Shown here piece after piece: positions 34,465 through 42,813 of a DNA stretch of 42,813 nt. The translations under genes were made by a program, and so were the position numbers. The DNA is from Candidatus Liptonbacteria bacterium (GTDB lineage Bacteria; Patescibacteriota; Minisyncoccia; UBA6257; 2-01-FULL-56-20). Location: contig JACQKT010000021.1 in the NCBI GenBank assembly GCA_016204355.1, forward strand, positions 1-42,813, given 5' to 3'. Positions within the stretch are counted from its first letter, which is position 1; each line of letters opens with the position of its first letter. Under the pieces are notes generated by a model. That model worked only from the letters and a program-made list of their open reading frames with translations, had not been told where the DNA came from and did no database searches.

Positions 34465-34481
34465 TTTCAGTCGGCAATCGC

Positions 34482-34934
34482 TTATTTGAGGCCTTCTCTG
34501 ACAATCTCGCTCACCAATTTCCCGTCGGCGTGCCCCTTTGTCGTTTTTGTGATTTCTTTCATCATAGAATTGAAATCGGAGATTCCCCTTTTTTTCAATT
34601 CTTCGACAAGCGTACTTATCTCCTCTTTGCTCATTTGCGGAGGAAGATATTCTGTTATAAAAACCAATTCTTTCGTTTCTTTTTCCGCGAGTTCCGGTCT
34701 TCCTCCCTTTTTGAAAAGTTCGATTGCTTCCTTCCTTTTTTTTACTTCCTTTTGGAGTATCTCTATTGCCTCTTCATCGGTGAGAATTGGCGCCTGCCCG
34801 GTTCCCTTTTTTTCTATTTCCCTATTGTGCAGCAAAGAGAGCAAAAAGCGGATAACTCCTGCTTTTTCGAAATCTTTGTTAAGAAGAGAATTTTTGAGGT
34901 CAGAACTCAGTTTTTCCTTGAAACCGTTTCCCAT
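34482..34934 (-). CDS. GatB/YqeY domain protein
   Basis: MGNGFKEKLSSDLKNSLL, EEAIEILQKEVKKRKEAIELFKKGGRPELAEKE, EYLPPQMSKEEI. Confidence 0.92.
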   Translation of the reverse strand: MGNGFKEKLSSDLKNSLLNKDFEKAGVIRFLLSLLHNREIEKKGTGQAPILTDEEAIEILQKEVKKRKEAIELFKKGGRPELAEKETKELVFITEYLPPQMSKEEISTLVEELKKRGISDFNSMMKEITKTTKGHADGKLVSEIVREGLK

Positions 34935-34956
34935 GTATGAGCCGAAGTGAATTTTT

Positions 34957-35175
34957 TTAGATGAGTCCCAGCTTTTTCATCCTTTTTATTTCGGTCTTCT
35001 TCTTTTCGCGATGCAATGCGGAAAGACGCCTTTGACGCTTGCCATGCGTTCTCCCGTGGAATTTCCGTTTTCTGAATTCCTTAACAACTCCGCTTTGCCT
35101 TACTTTTTTGGAAAAACGGTATAGCAGCGCGCTGGTTGATTCTCCTCCTCTTTTTTTAACTTCTACTGCAGGCAT
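34957..35175 (-). CDS. rpsU: 30S ribosomal protein bS21
   Basis: VEVKKRGGESTSALLYRFSKKVRQSGVVKEFRKRKFH. Confidence 0.92.
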   Translation of the reverse strand: MPAVEVKKRGGESTSALLYRFSKKVRQSGVVKEFRKRKFHGRTHGKRQRRLSALHREKKKTEIKRMKKLGLI

Positions 35176-35182
35176 TTTTGTT

Positions 35183-35602
35183 TTATTTGTTTATTGCTTT
35201 TTTAATTTTGGAAGCCGTTTCCTGGATGGTTTCTGAGGGCTTATTATCGGCGACCGATTGAATCGACCTGCCGCCGTCGCCCGTGAATCTGGGGATAATA
35301 TGTATGTGCAGATGGTCTATTTCCTGCCCGGCGAATTTACCGTGATTTATGCCGATTGTAAAGCCGTCGGGGCTGATAGATTCGGAGATGCCGGAAACAA
35401 CTTTCTTGACCGCCGAAAAAATCGGTCCGAGCTCTTCGTTTTGTGCTTCAAGTATGTTTTCTCGGTGGGTCTTGGGCACGACTATTGCATGCCCTTGCGC
35501 CCTCGGATGTATATCCAAAAATGCTATTGTTTCGTTGTCTTCGTAAATGACTTCCGCGGCAATTTCCTTTTTGGCTATCTTGCAAAAAACGCAGTTGGCC
35601 AT
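35183..35602 (-). CDS. HIT family hydrolase
   Basis: MANCVFCKIAKKEI start; HIPKTHRENIL-like segment, HLHIHIIPRF HIT motif; upstream repeat-coded extension excluded. Confidence 0.93.
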   Translation of the reverse strand: MANCVFCKIAKKEIAAEVIYEDNETIAFLDIHPRAQGHAIVVPKTHRENILEAQNEELGPIFSAVKKVVSGISESISPDGFTIGINHGKFAGQEIDHLHIHIIPRFTGDGGRSIQSVADNKPSETIQETASKIKKAINK

Positions 35603-35621
35603 TTCATAATGAACCTGCCTG

Positions 35622-35648
35622 CCCTGAGCTGGTCGAACGGGTCGAATC
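35622..35648. repeat. Palindromic repeat CCCTGAGCTGGTCGAACGGGTCGAATC at the hisS/HIT junction
   Basis: Same family as 26474-26501; encodes the RPVRPAQGRQV extension in the longest HIT ORF. Confidence 0.7.
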
Positions 35649-36981
35649 ATTGCTTCTTTCTTACCAGGCGCTTTTTGACTTCTTCGACGATTGTATCCAT
35701 AGGAACGCTTTCCTGCAAGTGGTTTTCCAGGTCTCTTATGATTATGCTTTTCTCGAAAATTTCCTTCTGCCCGAAGATAAGCGCAAGCTTGACCCCCTCT
35801 TTGTCGGCGAGCCTCAGCTGAACCTTTAGAGAGTCTCGTCCAAGCGCCTCCGTGGCGGATATGCCTGCCGAACGCAACTTTTCTATCAAATTCAAAGATT
35901 TTTTCTTCGCCAGTTCGCCGACGTGGATAACGAAAACTTTTTTCGGCTGTTTTTTGGGAGCTTCCAGTTCCTGCGCTTTCATAACGGTTATCAGGCGCTC
36001 TATTCCAACGGCCCCGCCCACAGCGGGAGTCATTCTGCCTCCGAGCATCTCCAGTAAATAGTCGTAACGCCCCCCTCCCGACAAGGCGCCGATTTCCGAT
36101 CCAGCCCCCTCGACGAAAAATTCGAAGACCGTTTTGCTGTAATAATCAAGACCGCGAACGAGCGTGTGGTCTATGCTGTAAGAAATTTTTAATTCGTCCA
36201 GATATTCGAAAACTTCTTTCAGGTGCGACGAACAATTCGAGCAAAGTTTATCGAAAAAACTCGGGGCTGATTCTTTAAAGCCGACGCACGATTCATTTTT
36301 GCAGTCGAGCAATCTCATCGGATTGATCTTCAGGCGCCGCTGGCAATCCGCGCAAATTTTTTTTTCTTTGTCCTTGTAATAGGATTGCAGCTGTTTTTTG
36401 TAAAGCGGTCTGCATACGCGGCATCCTATCGAGTTTATTTTCAAAACGATGTTTTTTATTTTCAACTTTTCGAGAAGGCGCTGGAAAATAAGAATTATTT
36501 CTGCATCGTAAATCGGGTCGTTGTTTCCTCCGATTACTTCAAATCCTCCGTGTTCGAATTGCCTGAAACGTCCCGCCTGAGGTCTCTCGTGACGAAACAT
36601 CGCGCCCCGGTAAAAAAGTTTTTGGAGAGAAGCCGAGCGCCCAAGGTGGTGCTCCAGATAAGCTCTGGCGATGGGGGCGGTTCCTTCCGGCCGCATCACC
36701 AAACTGTCTTCTCCTTTGCTTCTCACGAAATACATTTCCTTGTTGACTATATCTGTATCGCTGCCGACTCCTCTTTCAAAAACCGTCGCATATTCCAAAA
36801 TCGGCGTGTCAATGCGATTGAAGTTGTAAAAATCCGCCAATTCGCTTATGACGGAATAAATTTTTTCGCGCCAAAGCCATTCGGAGGGCAATATATCGTG
36901 CATTCCCTTTGGGGTGCGCAGTTCTCCCGCAGAGGATTCTTTCTTGTTATTTTTTTGTTTTTCCCCTTTTTTCGGTGCCAT
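35647..36981 (-). CDS. hisS: Histidyl-tRNA synthetase
   Basis: GMHDILPSEWLWREKI, RPEGTAPIARAYLEH, FRHERPQAGRFRQFEHGGFEVIG, LVRGLDYYSKTVFEF. Confidence 0.97.
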   Translation of the reverse strand: MAPKKGEKQKNNKKESSAGELRTPKGMHDILPSEWLWREKIYSVISELADFYNFNRIDTPILEYATVFERGVGSDTDIVNKEMYFVRSKGEDSLVMRPEGTAPIARAYLEHHLGRSASLQKLFYRGAMFRHERPQAGRFRQFEHGGFEVIGGNNDPIYDAEIILIFQRLLEKLKIKNIVLKINSIGCRVCRPLYKKQLQSYYKDKEKKICADCQRRLKINPMRLLDCKNESCVGFKESAPSFFDKLCSNCSSHLKEVFEYLDELKISYSIDHTLVRGLDYYSKTVFEFFVEGAGSEIGALSGGGRYDYLLEMLGGRMTPAVGGAVGIERLITVMKAQELEAPKKQPKKVFVIHVGELAKKKSLNLIEKLRSAGISATEALGRDSLKVQLRLADKEGVKLALIFGQKEIFEKSIIIRDLENHLQESVPMDTIVEEVKKRLVRKKQ

Positions 36982-36985
36982 TTTC

Positions 36986-37537
36986 CTATTTGTAAGACGG
37001 AGCTGCAAAAACTTTCAGGTCTCCGGGAGGCCAGAGACGGAACTGGACCAGTCCGACTATGTCCGATTTAGGAAGCACGCCCCAATTTCTCGAATCGTAA
37101 CTATAAGCCCTGTTGTCCCCCAAAACGAAATAGCTGTCTTCTGGAACTTTAAATTCGCCGTCTCCGGGAATCGCGGAATTCTCGGAAAGGTATTTTTCAT
37201 CCAACACAATGCCATTCCTATTTTCCTCGTTAAATACTGTGATTTGACTCTTGTTTATCTGCACTTTTTCGCCTGGCAGGCCTATTACTCTTTTTATGAA
37301 ATATACGGATTCGTTTTTGGGATAACGAAAGACAACAACTTCCCCGCGCTCGGGCGCGCGAAAACGGTAGGTAAGCTCGTCAATAAGCAAATAATCGCCG
37401 TCGGAAAAAGTCGGTACCATACTGGAACCGCTCACAAGGAACGGCTGGACGATATAGCTTCTTATCAAAAAAACCGCCGCGAAAGCCACGGCGGTAACTT
37501 CAATTATCTCAAGAACGGAAGAGAAAAATTGTTTCAT
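36986..37537 (-). CDS. lepB: Signal peptidase I
   Basis: SGSSMVPTFSDGDYLLIDE (Ser), PKNESVYFIKRVIGLPGEKV (Lys), YFVLGDNRAYSYDSRNWG; start trimmed to MKQFFSSV. Confidence 0.95.
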   Translation of the reverse strand: MKQFFSSVLEIIEVTAVAFAAVFLIRSYIVQPFLVSGSSMVPTFSDGDYLLIDELTYRFRAPERGEVVVFRYPKNESVYFIKRVIGLPGEKVQINKSQITVFNEENRNGIVLDEKYLSENSAIPGDGEFKVPEDSYFVLGDNRAYSYDSRNWGVLPKSDIVGLVQFRLWPPGDLKVFAAPSYK

Positions 37538-37547
37538 GACAACAGCT

Positions 37548-37576
37548 ATTGTATAGTAGTAAGCGAAATTGTTCAA
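37548..37576 (-). promoter_or_regulatory. Sigma70-like promoter for lepB
   Basis: Minus strand TTGAAC - 17 nt - TACAAT, a few nt upstream of ATG at 37537. Confidence 0.6.
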
Positions 37577-37604
37577 GATTTCATAAACACTCATAATTGA
37601 ATCA

Positions 37605-38180
37605 ATGACGAGCAAGCAATCAAAAATAATCATAATTGGGCTCGGCAACGCCGGCACCGCTTATGAAAACACATATCACAACGCCGGGAAGCTGATGGTC
37701 AATCGTCTTTCAAAGATTTTGGGCGGAGGCACCGCGTTCCGCAAAAAAGGATTCTCCGGAGAATCGATAAGCGGCGCGTCCGCTGATTTGATTTCCGTAA
37801 ATCTTGCCGGATACATGAATGAAAGCGGAAAACACGCAAAGCTCGCCATGAAATCTTTCGGCACAAAGCCCGGCTCGCTGATTGTAGTTCACGATGACGG
37901 CGACCTGGAAATAGGGAAATGGAAAATTTCTTTCGGCCGCGGTTCGGCAGGACACAACGGCGTTCAGTCGGTGATCGACGCGCTAGGAACAAAAAATTTT
38001 TGGAGACTGAGAATCGGAATAAGACCAAAAGCAGGTTTGTTTGCGGGAGCGCCGAGAAAGAAAGCGGGAGAGTTTGTCCTCAAAAAAATAAGCCAATCCG
38101 ACAAACATATGATGGAATCCGCTTTCGAAAAAGCAATAAATCGGATTCTTGCGGGGAACTTCAGCCTTATTTCGTCTTGA
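37605..38180 (+). CDS. pth: Peptidyl-tRNA hydrolase
   Basis: IIGLGNAGTAYENTYHNAG, VVHDDGDLEIGKWKISFGRGSAGHNGVQSVIDALGTKNFWRLRIGI. Confidence 0.92.
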   Translation: MTSKQSKIIIIGLGNAGTAYENTYHNAGKLMVNRLSKILGGGTAFRKKGFSGESISGASADLISVNLAGYMNESGKHAKLAMKSFGTKPGSLIVVHDDGDLEIGKWKISFGRGSAGHNGVQSVIDALGTKNFWRLRIGIRPKAGLFAGAPRKKAGEFVLKKISQSDKHMMESAFEKAINRILAGNFSLISS

Positions 38181-39675
38181 AACTGATGATAAAAGAAAGA
38201 CGGCCGTTTTCTTGCGCTTTTATATCTGGCAAGCTTAGATTTACCGAAGAGAAATAATTGCCTTCGGACAGGGAATTTTTGAAACTCAAGATTTTGTCCT
38301 GTGAGTCGGTTTCTCCGCTGAGAACAGCCGGCAACCCCCCGCTCTGAGAATAAAGCCTGTCTATTACTATCCCGTTCAAATTAAGCAAAGGATTAAGTTC
38401 CACCAGCATCGAAGTTTTCGGTTTTGTGGAGCTTTTCAGTTCCGAAAGCATTTTTACCGAGCTGTTGAAATCGTCAATCTGCGCTTCCAGCGCATTTATT
38501 TCCTGCATTTGCTGATTGCTGATCGTGAACGGCGAATTTGCTTGTATCGATTTTCCCAGATTCATCAAAAACAGATAGGAAATAAGCATGAATACAATCA
38601 TTATGGACAAGGAAGACGACATGAGAATCTCCCAAAATCTTAAAAAGTCCAATATTTGACGTTTGCGAAAATCTTCCTGCACGGTCATTCCGAAAAGATT
38701 GACATCCTTGTCTTCCGCTCTGGGCGTGTCTCCGCGTATCGCGCTGCCTGCGACTTCATACCATTCGCGCCTGAAAGATTCCTGGAATTTCAACTTCAAT
38801 TCCCTGGCGTTTATCGAGAAATTTTCCCTTATGGTCTTTGATATCTCTTCCACAAGACTGTTTGATGCGATAAGAACGTCGTCCAGGGGCTCTTCCCAGT
38901 GCCCCCTGTAAAAATTAATGACCTGATTGAGATTTCTTTTAATAGCGTCTTCAAAATTCGGCCAGGAAATATTTTTTGCGTCTCCCTGAATGTCTTTCCA
39001 TGATTGGAAATATTCGAAATGAAGCTGCCCCATCCTGAGTATAAGGAATCTGACCCCTTTATCGTCGACGCTCAGTATCAAAAAAGGTTTTTCCGGCTGA
39101 AAATCGACTGCTTCCTCCCTGACAAGCCTTGCCAAAGAAAGAGCACCCGACTCCACTGCCAAAGGGAAAAATCCTGCCTCCGTCATCGCTTCACGCAATT
39201 GGTCGATGAATCCTTTTTGCGCAAAAGCGCTTAAAATTTCCATTTTCAATTCATTTTTATTCTCCGTAATAAGCTGCCACCCCGCATATGCCTGTGAAAT
39301 GTCGAAGGGCGAAACCATGCGTATATTGAGCTGGACGGCTTCTTTGAGATTTTCGTCTTCTATAAGCGGAAGGCTGAACACATGAGTATAAATATGGATT
39401 GAATTAAGGGTAACTATCGCATTGACGAGCTTTTTCTTGCCGAAATCCTCGGGTATCAAATCGCGCAGTTCCTTAAGCGCATCTACCAAAGTGTCGTAAT
39501 TTTTTATTTCGCCGTTTTCGATTATGCCCGGCGGAAGACGCAACGCGGCCGTTTTCAATGCGCCCCCGTTGAAATAAGCGAATCTCAGATCCATGTCCGA
39601 AATTTCCAATCCCCCTATTTTGGTTTTAGCCCCTAAAAAAGAGAGCGTCTTCGATAAAATCTTGTCTGCGTTCAT
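38167..39675 (-). CDS. PilM-like + PilN-like fusion protein (type IV pilus assembly)
   Basis: N-terminal actin-fold-like PilM region, central TM (SLSIMIVFMLISYLFLM), C-terminal PilN-like coiled segment. Confidence 0.7.
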   Translation of the reverse strand: MNADKILSKTLSFLGAKTKIGGLEISDMDLRFAYFNGGALKTAALRLPPGIIENGEIKNYDTLVDALKELRDLIPEDFGKKKLVNAIVTLNSIHIYTHVFSLPLIEDENLKEAVQLNIRMVSPFDISQAYAGWQLITENKNELKMEILSAFAQKGFIDQLREAMTEAGFFPLAVESGALSLARLVREEAVDFQPEKPFLILSVDDKGVRFLILRMGQLHFEYFQSWKDIQGDAKNISWPNFEDAIKRNLNQVINFYRGHWEEPLDDVLIASNSLVEEISKTIRENFSINARELKLKFQESFRREWYEVAGSAIRGDTPRAEDKDVNLFGMTVQEDFRKRQILDFLRFWEILMSSSLSIMIVFMLISYLFLMNLGKSIQANSPFTISNQQMQEINALEAQIDDFNSSVKMLSELKSSTKPKTSMLVELNPLLNLNGIVIDRLYSQSGGLPAVLSGETDSQDKILSFKNSLSEGNYFSSVNLSLPDIKAQENGRLSFIISFKTK

Positions 39676-39715
39676 TTCTTTTTTTATTTTTCCGCGGGTT
39701 GAAGCATGTTTGATT

Positions 39716-40132
39716 TTAAAAAGTGAGAAATTGCCATGAAATAACGTTTATCTCGCTTGTCGTACTGTTCACGGAAACTATTGTTTGCACTTTTCTCTGC
39801 CAAAAAGAATATGAAGCAGTAGAAACGATGGTAGCCTTCCCGGATGTCGGCGAATTTTGCGTTACGGTCACGCTTGCCGATTCGCTTCCTACAGGAACAG
39901 AATAAGCCGAAGGAGATGAAAAGTCCTTGTTTCTTGCCAATTTCATGAGCGCGTCCTCTGCTCCCGCGTAAGCCAAAGCAATGGCGTGGTTTGCCGCCTG
40001 AAAACCGTAGCCGGAATTTATAAATCCTGATGAGAGCAGGGCTATGGTAACGCCCATGGAAAGAGTTATCAGGCCTACGAGAATAACAAAAGAGAGCGCG
40101 GACTGTCCTTTTCGAGAAAATGAAAAATTCAT
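39716..40132 (-). CDS. Pilus-associated (PilX/pseudopilin-like) protein
   Basis: RKGQSALSFVILVGLITLSMGVTIALL N-terminal segment, small secreted body. Confidence 0.6.
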   Translation of the reverse strand: MNFSFSRKGQSALSFVILVGLITLSMGVTIALLSSGFINSGYGFQAANHAIALAYAGAEDALMKLARNKDFSSPSAYSVPVGSESASVTVTQNSPTSGKATIVSTASYSFWQRKVQTIVSVNSTTSEINVISWQFLTF

Positions 40133-40234
40133 GTGCTTACCAGCTTTTTTAATTATACAACAATAAAAATGCTTTCTTGATTTTATTGTCCTCTTTCTAT
40201 TTTCTATTTGATTTGTAGTTTACTATTTTATAAA

Positions 40235-41122
40235 TCACGGGCTCCAATTTATGAGAACTTCGTTGACGGTCGGGCTCAAGCTCTGGGCCGCATCAGAAAC
40301 GAGGAATATTTTGTACCGGAAATACCTAGCGTTGTTGAAGAGAGAATAATCGAGTTTCAGGGAAACATCCTGGCCGGTATTATAGTACGTATTGCTTGTG
40401 CCATCCGTACCCATGAAACTCCATGGCCCGCTGGAAGAATTGCTTGTCGCGAACTGGAAACGGACTGCTGTTCCGGCCGGCAGCGTGCCGTGCCACATTA
40501 CGGAATTCAATTGAGCACCACTCGAAACCCCCGTGTCGTAAGTCGTAGAATCGAGGGTCGCTATGGCAGAAGTTGCAGTCCACGATGTCAAAACCTTGTA
40601 GTTCGATGAACCGCATCCGCCATAATTATCGCAATTGAAACTTATCCAGCCGACAGTGTCGTTCCATGCGTAATTGTGGAAATTTCCATTCGCATCTATG
40701 TAAACCCTGTAGTTGGAGCTGCCGCAACCGCCGTTGTTGTTGCAGTCGAAACTTATCCAGCCGTAAGTGTCGTTCCAGCCCCAGTTGGAGAGATTGCCGC
40801 TTCCATCGTTCGTGACCTGATAATTGCTCTGGGAGCAAATATCCCCGCTTCTCGTCGTATGGCAGTCAAGAGATATGTCGCCGACCGACGAGCTGGCGTA
40901 GCCGATAAGATTCTGCGAACTTACCGTTATGGTATCGGTGTTGTAAAAGTCCATCCATCCGACAACGTCATTCCAGGCCCAGTGTGCCGTGGTCGAGGCG
41001 CTTATGTTTGTTGCCGCTTCCGCCATGTTTACAAAAAGCGTGATATTAAACGAAGAGAGCACGAGGAAAAAAACTATTCCGAAAAAATTTTTTAAAAATT
41101 TTTTATTGGGCATTAAAGTCAA
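40235..41122 (-). CDS. Secreted protein with WNDxxGW(I/M)(S/D)F repeats
   Basis: Signal peptide; WAWNDVVGWMDF, WGWNDTYGWISFDCNNNGGCGSSNYRV, YAWNDTVGWISFNCDNYGGCGSSNYKV. Confidence 0.75.
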   Translation of the reverse strand: MTLMPNKKFLKNFFGIVFFLVLSSFNITLFVNMAEAATNISASTTAHWAWNDVVGWMDFYNTDTITVSSQNLIGYASSSVGDISLDCHTTRSGDICSQSNYQVTNDGSGNLSNWGWNDTYGWISFDCNNNGGCGSSNYRVYIDANGNFHNYAWNDTVGWISFNCDNYGGCGSSNYKVLTSWTATSAIATLDSTTYDTGVSSGAQLNSVMWHGTLPAGTAVRFQFATSNSSSGPWSFMGTDGTSNTYYNTGQDVSLKLDYSLFNNARYFRYKIFLVSDAAQSLSPTVNEVLINWSP

Positions 41123-41132
41123 GGCGATTTTA

Positions 41133-41753
41133 TCAGAACTGTATGCTTATAGACCCCGTGCTGCTTGAATAATTTATCTGAGTCGATGTCGAAAACATAT
41201 TGTTCGTGGTTGTTGCCGGCCCTTCTTGTCCGGGCCCGCCGGACCAGTCGGTTTGGTCGAAAACTTTGTTGCTGTGCCGTGTGAGATACGTTGGAAAAGA
41301 ACTTGTAACGCCGTTTGTCCATCCGTAAACAACGGTTACCTTTTCGGTCGAAGGGTCATTCGTGCCTCCGCTCGATAAAATGTTTCCGCTCCCGTCGCGC
41401 CCGACACTGTCCAAATAGAAATAGCGGATGTAGGTGGTAGTCGCAAAAACAACGCTTTCCGTTCCGGTTACGGCCGTAAACGGCGAAGTGCTTGTCGTCA
41501 AATAATATTTGTTTGCGGAGCTCGTCGCAAGATTATAAATATTATGCCAGTCACTCTCGCTGAAAACGCGCACGTTGTCCAAAAGCCCCCTTCCCAAAGC
41601 CGACGACACTTGAACTTTGTTCGCCTGGGCGCTGCTTCGCAGCGAAGGCGTTATTATAGTCGCGGCGCCGATTATAAAAATCGAGCCAACCGTAAGCGCT
41701 ATGAGAATCTCTATTATGGATTGACCGGAATTATTTGAAAATTTTTCAGGCAT
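41133..41753 (-). CDS. Prepilin-type N-terminal methylation domain protein
   Basis: NNSGQSIIEILIALTVGSIFIIGAATIITPSL; start trimmed to MPEKFS. Confidence 0.8.
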   Translation of the reverse strand: MPEKFSNNSGQSIIEILIALTVGSIFIIGAATIITPSLRSSAQANKVQVSSALGRGLLDNVRVFSESDWHNIYNLATSSANKYYLTTSTSPFTAVTGTESVVFATTTYIRYFYLDSVGRDGSGNILSSGGTNDPSTEKVTVVYGWTNGVTSSFPTYLTRHSNKVFDQTDWSGGPGQEGPATTTNNMFSTSTQINYSSSTGSISIQF

Positions 41754-41791
41754 TTTGGCCGAAAACCCGCCGCCGGCAAACGCCCGAGACC

Positions 41792-42214
41792 TCACTTTAC
41801 GGAAAAATTCAGGCTGAAAGTTTCGCCGGCGCCGACATACATTATTCTGGGAAGCTGAGGACTCGAACCTCCCTGAAAGATGCTCATTTTATACTCGCCC
41901 GGGTTTACGGTGAATTTGTACGAGCCGTCCGCCGACAGGTTTGTTTTATATTTTTGCGCGTCGGTTTTTGAATCCGACAAAATTACCGTTACGGATTCGA
42001 ATTTCGGCGTGGCACCGGAGGCGGCTCTCGCTGTTCCGCTTATGACACCATAGCTGACTTTTTGTCCTGCTGCCCCGCTGCCGTCAGGAGCATTCCCGGA
42101 ATTGGAACCTGTGCCGCTATCGGATGGATTCAATCCCGGCACGAAGTAGAATGCCGCACCCGCGATGATAGCTGCAGCCGCTATTACTATTACTACAATG
42201 TTTTGTTTTTTCAT
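41792..42214 (-). CDS. Membrane-anchored protein with carboxypeptidase-regulatory-like domain
   Basis: N-terminal TM; ISGTARAASG...VTVILSDSKTDAQKYKTNLSADGSYKFTVNPGEYKMSIF. Confidence 0.65.
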   Translation of the reverse strand: MKKQNIVVIVIAAAAIIAGAAFYFVPGLNPSDSGTGSNSGNAPDGSGAAGQKVSYGVISGTARAASGATPKFESVTVILSDSKTDAQKYKTNLSADGSYKFTVNPGEYKMSIFQGGSSPQLPRIMYVGAGETFSLNFSVK

Positions 42215-42283
42215 GGCTTTTTGTTTTTCATTATACCATAATTGATTTCTTCCCCCCCAAAAAAACGAAAGGGCTATAAGCGC

Positions 42284-42813
42284 TTATGGCGCCTCTGTCC
42301 TGAGCGCAAAGAAGACGGAAGCCATATCCCTATTGTCCCAACCGGGGTTGCTTGTTTCTCCAGTTGCCGTAACTATCCTGAATTCCCCGCCGGCCCTTAT
42401 TCCGCCTATGCCGTTTGTAGCGCTCTCGGCTTGGGTTAATGCCGTATATGAAGCAGTAGGTGTAAATGCGGACGACCCCCCGGACTCTCTTCCTATCCCG
42501 CGAACAAATAGATATTCTCCACTGGTAAGTCCGGAAATCGTCATGCTGCCCGGCTGCGTGCCGTCCACCGCGAGGGTCTGGAGCGTGCCGGCGACGACGG
42601 ATATCGTATTCCCGGCGTCGATGTCGAACTCCCAGGCAGTCATTGCTTTAGCAACAACGGCGCTTCCGAGGGTGGCGGTAATTGTGCCTCCGCTTGGGAT
42701 TGTATTGGTGATGACGCTGTACCACACCGAAACGGTGGCACCTGCCGCCGCGCCGCCCTGCCCATTGGTATATTCTCCGCCTTTCGTCCATGTGTTTCCG
42801 CCGGCTGAGTCAG
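42284..42813 (-). CDS. Secreted/surface beta-rich protein, 5' end beyond the window
   Basis: Frame stays open to the edge: DSAGGNTWTKGGEYTNGQGGAAAGATVSVWYSVITNTIPSGGTITATLGSA... Confidence 0.65.
   Translation of the reverse strand, partial: DSAGGNTWTKGGEYTNGQGGAAAGATVSVWYSVITNTIPSGGTITATLGSAVVAKAMTAWEFDIDAGNTISVVAGTLQTLAVDGTQPGSMTISGLTSGEYLFVRGIGRESGGSSAFTPTASYTALTQAESATNGIGGIRAGGEFRIVTATGETSNPGWDNRDMASVFFALRTEAP

Noticed and set aside
1-42813. CRISPR arrays, transposases, prophage or restriction genes
   Set aside because: No regularly spaced repeats with unique spacers and no recognisable transposase, phage or R-M protein were found; the dispersed palindromes are irregular and short.

Overview
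The window is almost certainly from a Candidate Phyla Radiation (Patescibacteria/Parcubacteria-like) genome. This is inferred from gene content, streamlined overlapping genes and the palindromic 'LPAGRQ'/'PAQGRQ'-type repeats. Nearly every gene is on the minus strand; the clear exception is pth (+). Contents in order: three tRNAs (Phe, Arg, Ser) in repeat-rich DNA; a putative cobalamin-uptake operon (DUF4430 protein, DUF4430 + alpha/alpha-toroid protein, ECF-S-like membrane protein) behind a recognisable cobalamin riboswitch with an intrinsic terminator; an unidentified structured ncRNA candidate; SDR, FKBP and a lamin-tail-like secreted protein; an aminoacyl-tRNA synthetase cluster (leuS, tatD, metG); a PerM-like transporter, M16 protease, coiled-coil lytic transglycosylase, bL25 and dCTP deaminase; a sugar-metabolism cluster (fba, pfkB-type kinase, split transketolase, rpe, rpiB, gap); FtsZ/FtsA, YbeY, YqeY, bS21, HIT, HisS, LepB and Pth; and a type IV pilus/surface-protein cluster that runs off the window end. 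Main findings: (1) LeuRS carries two extra apparently complete enzyme domains inside or next to its editing domain, an RBBP9/YdeN-like alpha/beta hydrolase and a NUDIX hydrolase, plus several repeat-derived peptide insertions; (2) a riboswitch-controlled, transcobalamin-like B12 capture locus, with a dispersed palindromic repeat inside the aptamer; (3) a leftover second transketolase C-terminal tail joined to a 25-nt inverted copy of the live gene's 3' end; (4) a family of palindromic repeats read in frame inside several housekeeping proteins. No database search or folding program was run; family names come from motif recognition.
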